A stretch of 64,000 nucleotides of DNA from Sialis fuliginosa (lineage: Eukaryota > Arthropoda > Insecta > Megaloptera > Sialidae): contig OY540812.1 in NCBI GenBank assembly GCA_961205875.1, forward strand, positions 28,901,098-28,965,097, given 5' to 3'. Positions within the stretch are counted from its first letter, which is position 1. Every line of letters starts with the position of its first letter. Both the position numbers and the translations under genes were made by a program. The notes below the pieces were generated by a model. That model had not been told where the DNA came from. It saw only the letters and a program-made list of their open reading frames with translations, and did not search any database. Below are positions 39,301 through 48,300 of the stretch, in pieces.

Positions 39301-42300
39301 ATATTATAAAGGAGCTCGCAAAATTTGCAAGCTTGCAAACACTTTCAAACGAGGTATCATACCTTTGTTTTTACTTCCTATGCAACTATTTGTCAAAATC
39401 TCCAATAGAACTGTCATATAAGTTTGATACCCCAATTGAAAGTTTTTGTAAGCTTGTAAATTAACAAGCTCCTTTATAATACCGGACATAAGATAAATTC
39501 TTAATAACAAATTTTTTTTAAAAGGTACTGGCACCAGTCTAGGACAACACAGCAGTGGTGAATATTTTAAAATTAAATGTACTGAAATAGAAATATCCGT
39601 TGATGTTTGATTACTGCCGTTACTGGATATTAATCTATATTTTTTATAACTGTCTTACAGCGTAATTTGACAATTCATCATTTTGTTTAAAAATAGTGGA
39701 CAAATAAACGGCAGACTATCAAGAAAAATGTATTTTTTATGTAAATGATTAGTGAAGTGAATATATTTAAAACATTTTTATGGAATTAAAATAACTGTTA
39801 TAATGAAATTAAGAATTTCTTTTATGATATTTATATTACAAATTTATCCACAAAGATGTAAAAAAATTAAGAAAAGTTGTTTAAGTTGATAAAATTAAAT
39901 CAAATTATAATATTTAATAATTTGGATCGTCCCGTATTAATTTTTTTATATCAAAAATATACAAAGAAAGAAATGAAAAATTAGTGATCGGTATTTACGA
40001 TTTTGTATGAATTGAGAGTAAAATTTTAAAAAATTTAATAACTTGATCAAGTGTTCACCACTGGGTGCCCATTACTGGTTTTATGTTGTTCACTATTGGA
40101 GAAAAAACATAAACGAAATAATAAGCTATAAAAAAAGAATATATATCTGCGGACTTTGGTAATTAAATTGATTTAATAAAGGGGTAGTTAGTTGTTTCAT
40201 TAGTAACATGAGTTTATGAGAATTACAAAAAAGAAGTCCATCAATCCCAAAAAACAGTAAAACTTGCTCTTAAAATGTCCCAGACTGGTGCCTGTATATT
40301 TAAATTTATAATCTTTTCTTATAAATAAAAAAATATTAACTGTTATAAATATTGACTTATCTTAATCGACACTACGAGTATCTCCCCTCTGCAAACAACT
40401 TGTATTAAAATAAAACTATGTTCCCTTATTACATATTCTTGCAATGTTAATTGTTTATAATTTTCCACTGTATACTTGTTTATTTCTTTATATTGTTATA
40501 AATTTCCAATTCTTGTAATTAGTCCCTTCAACATTTCATTTGTCTTTATAAGTAATTATATATGTTTTATACTTTTAATAAAATTTGTACGCACTTAATG
40601 CATTCGCTGTCTCTTTTTTATTCACAAGTATTTAATGCACCATCTCTTTCTAACGCATCGCTTTCTATACTTCAAAAATGTTACTTCTTCTTGCATCATA
40701 TTTCTGCTGCTCTCAAATATTTATTTATTCTTTAATCTTTATTATTATACTTTTTTAATGATTTCACTTATATTTAATTCACTACATACATATATATATA
40801 ATAATATTTACTTCTATATTCTATTACTGGCTTTTTCTATTATATTTGTTTACACATAACCACTTTTCACGTTTTAATAAAACTACTTTTTATTATATTC
40901 ACTTTTAAAATACTCTTCTTCATTTAATTTTAATTTCTTTACTCTTTTTTAACATTTATACACTTTTTAAAACTATTATTTATACTTCTTTTTAACATTA
41001 TGTCTTAACTTAATGACAGCATTCTGATTATCTTGAAAATGGCTTCCCTTTGTCAACTACCGCACATGCGTCGAACTAATTTTATATGTACAACAGAAGT
41101 TTTAAACAAACATAACAGTGGTCTTTCAGTCTTTCTGTAACTTATTTACAGTGCGTACACAAATTTTGAGGATATGGCTGTAATGCAGTTTATTGCCCCT
41201 TCCATATTAATGTTTGATCTATTAATATCCCTAAAAAGTTTATTTCCTTATTGATGTAAAACTATCCATTTAGAGAGTTGGGCATTATTTAGTAAATTTT
41301 TTTATTTGATTGAAAAATTGACGATTAACAATTAAATTGCATTTCTTATTTGCAACTAACGATTAATAACAGTATTTTGTAATTGCTTAATTTCAGATTT
41401 AATTAAAATAAAAAATTTACAGTTAAACTTTTGTCTGCCTGTACTTTAACGTATTAATATAATTATGATGCATAGTGGGAGGTTATTGAATTAATTTTTA
41501 AAAAAAGTTCAGACACGTATTAAGTGATATTTTAGGCCCGTATTGTTATATTACAAATACATATATACTGTATAGAAAACTAGTTTATAATTTAATTAAT
41601 TTAAAAAAATTGTAGAGAAGCGTATTGAGTGATATTTGAGGCCCGTGTATTAAATTAATTAATAAATTCATAACTCGCCCACTGTCACAGATGAACGGTT
41701 CTAATTGGTCTCAATCGATCCGGCGGGAAAAATACTTCGGGATTGTGGGGATGTGGGAGGCAAAACAACCCTCTATCCAGTACAGGAATCGAGATATTTA
41801 CGATTTTCTGTAATGAATAAGTATAAGCGAAACAGAAAAATTAAATATTTACAATAAATACAGCATAGAAACATAAGATATTATTATTAAATTTAATAAA
41901 ATGAAAAAAAGACCAGACACGTATTAAGTGATATTTAAGGCCCATATTGTTAAAATAACAAATTCACATATACATAAAATATATATAAACCTTGTTTATA
42001 ATTTAATCCATTTAAAAGATAGAGGGTTGTTTTGCCCCCCACACCCTTTTAATATTTGTTTGTTCTGAGGAATGTTCTGTATTGCAAAATGTTTATTTTC
42101 CAGGGGTATCAACTTAAAAAACGATAAACATTATTAGTTATTGAAGCTTAAAAAGTGTGTTTCAGCCATTTTTTCAGTATAGCGGATAAACAAATATTTT
42201 TTTTTCAAAATGGATACCTTAAAAGTAATTATTTAAATGTTAAAAAAATATTTGCGGTGAACGAGATTGAAGTATAATTTTTTGTTATAGATGTTATAAA

Positions 42301-45300
42301 GTAAGCTTCAATGACCAATATGTAGGTTTTTTGCTGATATTTTTATTTTCCTAGCTAACAGTTTAAAAAACCGTTGAAAAATACGGTTATATAAATTACA
42401 TATCCATACTAACATTATATTTTATATTTATTTATGATATATTCTAAATTAGAGGTTGGTAACATTTAGAAGGGCACTAACAACAAAAATAAAAAAAAGT
42501 AGTATGAACAATATACATATTTTCAGAACTTATGGCTGATATATTTATTATGTATATTATTATTATATTATAACGTATGATTATGTATTATCATATATAT
42601 CTATGTGCAAATATATATAACAATATATTTTCGGAGCTGAGGGTTAATATATGTTAAGGTATGATAATATATTATCAGATATGTCTATATATTAATATAT
42701 ATAACGATATATTTTGGGCTCTGAGGGTTGATATATATATTAACACATCGCTACATATTATCAGATATGTCTAGATATTAAAATATATAACGATATATTT
42801 TGAGCTCTGAGGGTTAATATATATATTAAGACATCGCTATATATTATCAGATATGTCTATATATTAATATATATAACGATATATTAATATACATAACGAT
42901 ATATTTTGAGCTCTGAGGATTGATATATATATTAAGATATCGATATATATTATCAGATATGTCAATATATTAATATATATTACGATATATTTTCAGCTCT
43001 GAGGGTTGATATATATATATTAAGACATTGCTATATATTATCAGATATGTCAATATATTAATATATATTACGATATATTTAGAGCTCTGAGAGTTTATAT
43101 ATTTATTAAGACATCGCTATATATTATCAGATATATTAATATATAAATATATATTATAATATATTCTTGCATCTGTAGACTGATATATACTGAGATATTA
43201 CTATATATTATGAGATATATTAATATATTAATATATATTTAAAATAAATGTATATTAAGACATAACCATATATTATCAGACATTTCTTTGTATAAGTATA
43301 TATAACAATATATTTTAAGCTCTTTATATTAAGATATTACTATACATTATCAGACATATCGACATATAGTAATATATTTTTGGCTCAAAAATTAATATAT
43401 TACCATATATAACGATATGCGAACATATCTTATAATATATCGTTATATACAGTGGTGGCCCGATAATTAAGAACGGTGCTAATTTTTGCAGGCAATAAGT
43501 GTTTGTAGTCGTTTACTTATCAATAAAAGGATTAAAATTTTGTTTAGCACGTGGCCTGTTATTCCAGATAGAAGGATTAACTATCTGCATATCATAAACA
43601 CTAGCATAGCTTGTAAAATTCCAAGAAATTGTTTGTGGTAACCGATTTCGGGATTTTTAGTCCTGGCCTGCTAATTAAGAACGACATGTTTGCCCCTCAG
43701 TTCTCGACTGTCTCTCGTGCCGAGTGCAAGCTGCTTTTCATACGTGATTCAAATTTATTCGAAAGACAATTTTTTGTGTGATTTAAGTTTCAAAATGGGA
43801 AGAAATCATAGTTGCGATGAATCCACGCGTCGGATCATAGTGACGTTAGTTTTTGAGCAGAAGTGGAGCTATAAAAAAGTGGCTGACCACCTCAAATGCT
43901 CGAAAACAATGGTATTTAATGCTGTAAAGCATTTCAAAGCTCATCAGACTTGGAAGAACGTCGACAGAAAGAAGAGACATCGAAAATCTACGCCCCGAAC
44001 CGACTCTAAGATCGTGCGGCTGGCTAAAGCTAACCCAAAACTGTCGTCTTCCGGCATCCAACATGAACTTTTTGGGTCGGATCCTACAGGACTTGCAGTA
44101 AGGACAATTAGAAAAAGATTGAACGAAGCGAATTTGTTCGGAAGAGTGGCTAGGCAGAAGCCACTAGTGTCCAAACGAAACAGGAAGGCAAGGATCAATT
44201 TTGCACGAAGACATCTAGACTGGACTGTTGCCCAATGGAAACACATATTGTGGTCTGATGAGACTAAAATTATTAGGATTGGTTCCGATGGTCGTCAGTA
44301 TGTGAGATGACCACCCAACACCGAATGTGTTTCCATTGGGCAACAGTCCAGTCTAGATATCTTCGTGCAAAATTGATCCTTGCCTTCCTGTTTCGTTTGG
44401 ACACTAGTGGCTTCTGCCTAGCCACTCTTCCGAACAAATTCGCTTCGTTCAATCTTTTTCTAAATGTCCTTGCTGCAAGTTCTGTAGGATCCGACCCAAA
44501 AAATTCATGTTGGATGCCGGAAGACGACAGTTTTGGGTTAGCTTTAGCCAGCCGCACGATCTTAGAGTCGGTTCGGGGCGTAGATTTTCGATGTCTCTTC
44601 TTTCTGTCGACGTTCTTCCAAGTCTGATGAGCTTTGAAATGCTTTACAGCATTAAATACCATTGTTTTCGAGCATTTGAGGTGGTCAGCCACTTTTTTAT
44701 AGCTCCACTTCTGCTCAAAAACTAACGTCACTATGATCCGACGCGTGGATTCATCGCAACTATGATTTCTTCCCATTTTGAAACTTAAATCACACAAAAA
44801 ATTGTCTTTCGAATAAATTTGAATCACGTATGAAAAGCAGCTTGCACTCGGCACGAGAGACAGTTGAGAACTGAGGGGCAAACATGTCGTTCTTAATTAG
44901 CAGGCCAGGACTAAAAATCCCGAAATCGGTTACCACAAACAATTTCTTGGAATTTTACAAGCTATGCTAGTGTTTATGATATGCAGATAGTTAATCCTTC
45001 TATCTGGAATAACAGGCCACGTGCTAAACAAAATTTTAATCCTTTTATTGATAAGTAAACGACTACAAACACTTATTGCCTGCAAAAATTAGCACCGTTC
45101 TTAATTATCGGGCCACCACTGTATTATCATTTTTTCCCGGGGTCTGAAACCTCCGACTTTCAAACACACCACTGAAAAGCATGTTATGGTACTGAGTTGC
45201 TGCGAATTATGTGATTATATGTATGTATGTATATTTATTAGAATATATTCATATCACTAATCACAATAAGATTTTTACAATACAATTTTAATATCCATTA

Positions 45301-48300
45301 CTAGGTGGTCCACCAGCTCCAACAATGCGCGTCGCCTCAGCCCGTCCTCCGGGTATGGTCCGCGCGGGCCCCGTCCCCCCTCCTAGCCGTCCCCCAGCGC
45401 CTGGCTCATCAGGCGGTGCAGGGTCACCTCGCGTGATGCCCGCCAAGGCTAAGATCATGTCTATCCTGGACCGCGCACGCGTTGCCATGGAAGAGAGCTA
45501 CGGATACGGTGACCCGAGTTCTGCGGTCCCCGAGGGCCCGTACGGACACCGGGAACATCATCACCACGCGGAAAGGGCGACGTACGTAGAGTATGCACCA
45601 CCTCCACCTACTATTAGCGCTTATTCCAGCAGGTTGGTAAAATATAAATGTTTATATACATCGGGTTGTTCGGAAATTCGTAGAGTTTTGAAAACTTGAG
45701 AAAATTTCGTAGTTATATGGTGAAGTGGGGTAAACGCAAACCTCATTGCTAATCTAAATACATATATTATAAAACGTGACGTCTGTCTGTCTGTGTTAGT
45801 ACGCTTATCACTCGAGAACCACTTATATGATTTTGTGTTGTTTTTTTTAATTCATAGATATGTTCTTTGTCCAGGTTTTAGTATATCTTTTGTTACGTTA
45901 GGTAACATAAGGAATAAGTAATGACGATAATAGTAAATCAAGTCAAAAAAAAAGCGCTCTTTTGCAATACGTTGCCTAAACCTGGGTGGGGTTAGTTGTT
46001 TACGTGGCATCTGCAATAAAACAAAATATTGAATTTTAGTGGTTGTAATATGGACACCTTACAGTAGGGGTCCATAATATCAGCACAAAAAATGCCCAAA
46101 TTACCACCCTCGCCATATTGGAAAACAAAAGACCACCAACAATTAACTTTAACCTCAAATCGCTAAAAAAATTACTGTAATACAATCTTAGTATGTCCAC
46201 AATATATAGTATGACTAATATCATGCAATTAATTATGTATAATGGTTTTTAAATCAGTATAAAATATTTACTTTAAAGTTTTCGTTTGAGCACAAACACA
46301 AAACTTGTAGCAACTCTTTAACTGAATGAGATGTCGACGCCAGCGCTCATACATACTTTTATATGAACTGCTACTACAAGTTCAGGCCGTTTCCTCTAGA
46401 ATACATTTGCTTCTTCTTCAGGTATTAAGGGTGCCCATATTACCCTCAGGTGCCCATAATACCACCTTTACCTCTACCGAACCGAAAAAAACGATATTTT
46501 TTTCGGTTCGGTTCCGGTTTTCGTTCCGGCCAAAAATAACGGTTTTCGGTTCAGTTCCGGTTCGAAACTCTTGATTTAGATACAGTAACAAACGAGGTCT
46601 TTCATGATCATTCAAAGGCCATGTTCATTGCTCATATCTAATAAGAGTTTTTTTTTTAAACCTTAAAGCTTTTCATTTCGATCCCTTCGATTTATTTATT
46701 TTTCCTCACCCTGTATAACACCCATAACTTTATATCAAAGACAACACATCTACGCGAGTCCAAGCCATCTCTTGAATAAACCTACAAACTTTTCGAACAT
46801 CCCAATATTTAGATAATTGTCCGCGGATTATTAACACATATTTTCTTTTATATTTATTTACAGCCATCATTACGATGACGAGTATGATCCACCAGAATAT
46901 TATCCAAGTTCATCAAAATATCATGAACCAGCTGATCCCTATGGTAAGAACTTATTTCTATTGTTTACTTTTATATAATAGGAACTTACGTTATTTTAAT
47001 AGAGTTTTTTAAATAATTAAAATATATGTTTATATAGATACACCAAACATTTAAAAATTAAATGCAACTTTTTCTATAAATAAATTTTGTTTATTGTGGG
47101 CAAAATTTATTTTAAGTTTTAATTGTAAAAAAAAATTGTGTCGCTAGAATAGTAAGAGCTTTTTTGCTATTATCTTTTTTTTAAATAACGTTTCTAATAT
47201 CCAACCCTCCCCCCACGGAAAACATTTGGTGAGTCATTGACATTTAACATATTAAATGTTATAAAGTATAAATATCTGGCCCTTCGCTGATTACGACATA
47301 GGGGATGCAGCCTAATGTGCGTTTCGCGTAAAATTATTTGAATTTTGAAATTCTTGTAAGGAATTTTAAATTAATGACCCGAAAAACCTTCATGTTTTGA
47401 TCGCCATTTTGAACTTTGCCAACAAAATCGAATTTCCTGGACAGTACATTGCCTAAATAATGAATAATTTCTTTCTTCAAAAAACTTTCATAATGAACCT
47501 AAAAATATTTTTAAATGATAGTGTATAATATAAAACATAAGGTTAATGACAAAAATAATTACCTGATTTTGATTTTTTTCCTCTTTTTACATTCTTTTTT
47601 CCTTCAATTATTTTTTATTTATATTATTTATTTTTTCCTCATTTTCATGCTTTTTTTCTTAAAATTCAATTGAATTGATCAGTAATGACAAAATATATAC
47701 ATAAGTATTTATTTTTATTTGCAAATAATATTAACTTTATATTGTTAATTTAATTTTTTATAAAAATACATAATTTTATCACATTAGAAAATACATTTTA
47801 GAAAAAAGGCGTGAAAAATGATTTCTTTAGATACATTTCTAATCAAATTTTTTTCAGCACAGCTGGTAAACACAAGTACCAATATTAACAATGTAGTGTT
47901 AATCATTTTAAATATCCATCGACAAAAATATTTAAAATACAGTGTTTGTTGTAAACTAATAAAATGTGATAGCTCAAAAAAATTTAAATGTTTACAAAAA
48001 TACGTATCTATATATACAGCTTTCGTAGCAGTATATAAATAGCACAATAATTTTAAAAATAATCAACATTTGAATGAAATATTTAGTGTACATCAAAAAT
48101 ATTATGTAAATATTAACTAATTTTAAAAATTATTGACAAAAACCTTAACGTATTTGCGATATAAAATAATAAACTGTGACAGATCTTATAAAGTGCCGGC
48201 GTAATTATTAAATATGTCACACACAAATATATTGCATACATAAACCGTAAGAAAGATTTTAAACCAACAAACATTTGGTTTATTTTAAACAAAATTGCGT

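Larger units (their letters stand above)
43450..45121. mobile_element. Perfect-length palindrome of two Tc1-like transposon 5' halves
   Basis: Arms 43450-44246 and 44325-45121 are each 797 bp with no gaps between them and, by my count, six differing bases. Loop 44247-44324 is 78 bp. Termini CAGTGGTGGCCCGATAATTA are identical and TA lies on both sides (43448-43449, 45122-45123). Each arm holds a Tc1 terminal repeat, 5' untranslated part and the N-terminal half of the transposase gene. The 3' half and the second terminal repeat of a normal element are absent; the second arm's end replaces it. Confidence 0.96.
45661..46804. mobile_element. Possible inverted-repeat element in intron 4 (compound)
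   Basis: TCGGGTTGTTCGGAAATTCG then TAGAGTTT at the left resembles the reverse complement of the right end, TTGGGATGTTCGAAAAGTTT then GTAGGTTT. The interior is filled with two other repeats (45768-45981 and 45982-46483) and a CGGTTC-rich patch (46484-46565), so if real it has served as an insertion target. Confidence 0.5.

Noticed and set aside
39304-39534. Frame sharing [11 protein letters not shown]-like residues with 52222-52458
   Set aside because: Both fall in copies of the same MITE; similarity comes from the repeat.
43690-43794. Start codon upstream of MGRN in the Tc1 transposase
   Set aside because: Tc1 transposases usually begin shortly before the helix-turn-helix; MGRNHS fits and the upstream part looks untranslated.
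45632-45640. Alternative donor at gtaaaa after exon D
   Set aside because: Using it puts an early stop in exon E, whereas AG|gttggt keeps the frame open to the C-terminus.
46326-46574. Frame starting [20 protein letters not shown], also present at 61091-61279
   Set aside because: The shared protein is explained by two copies of a non-coding dispersed element; no domain and differing ends.
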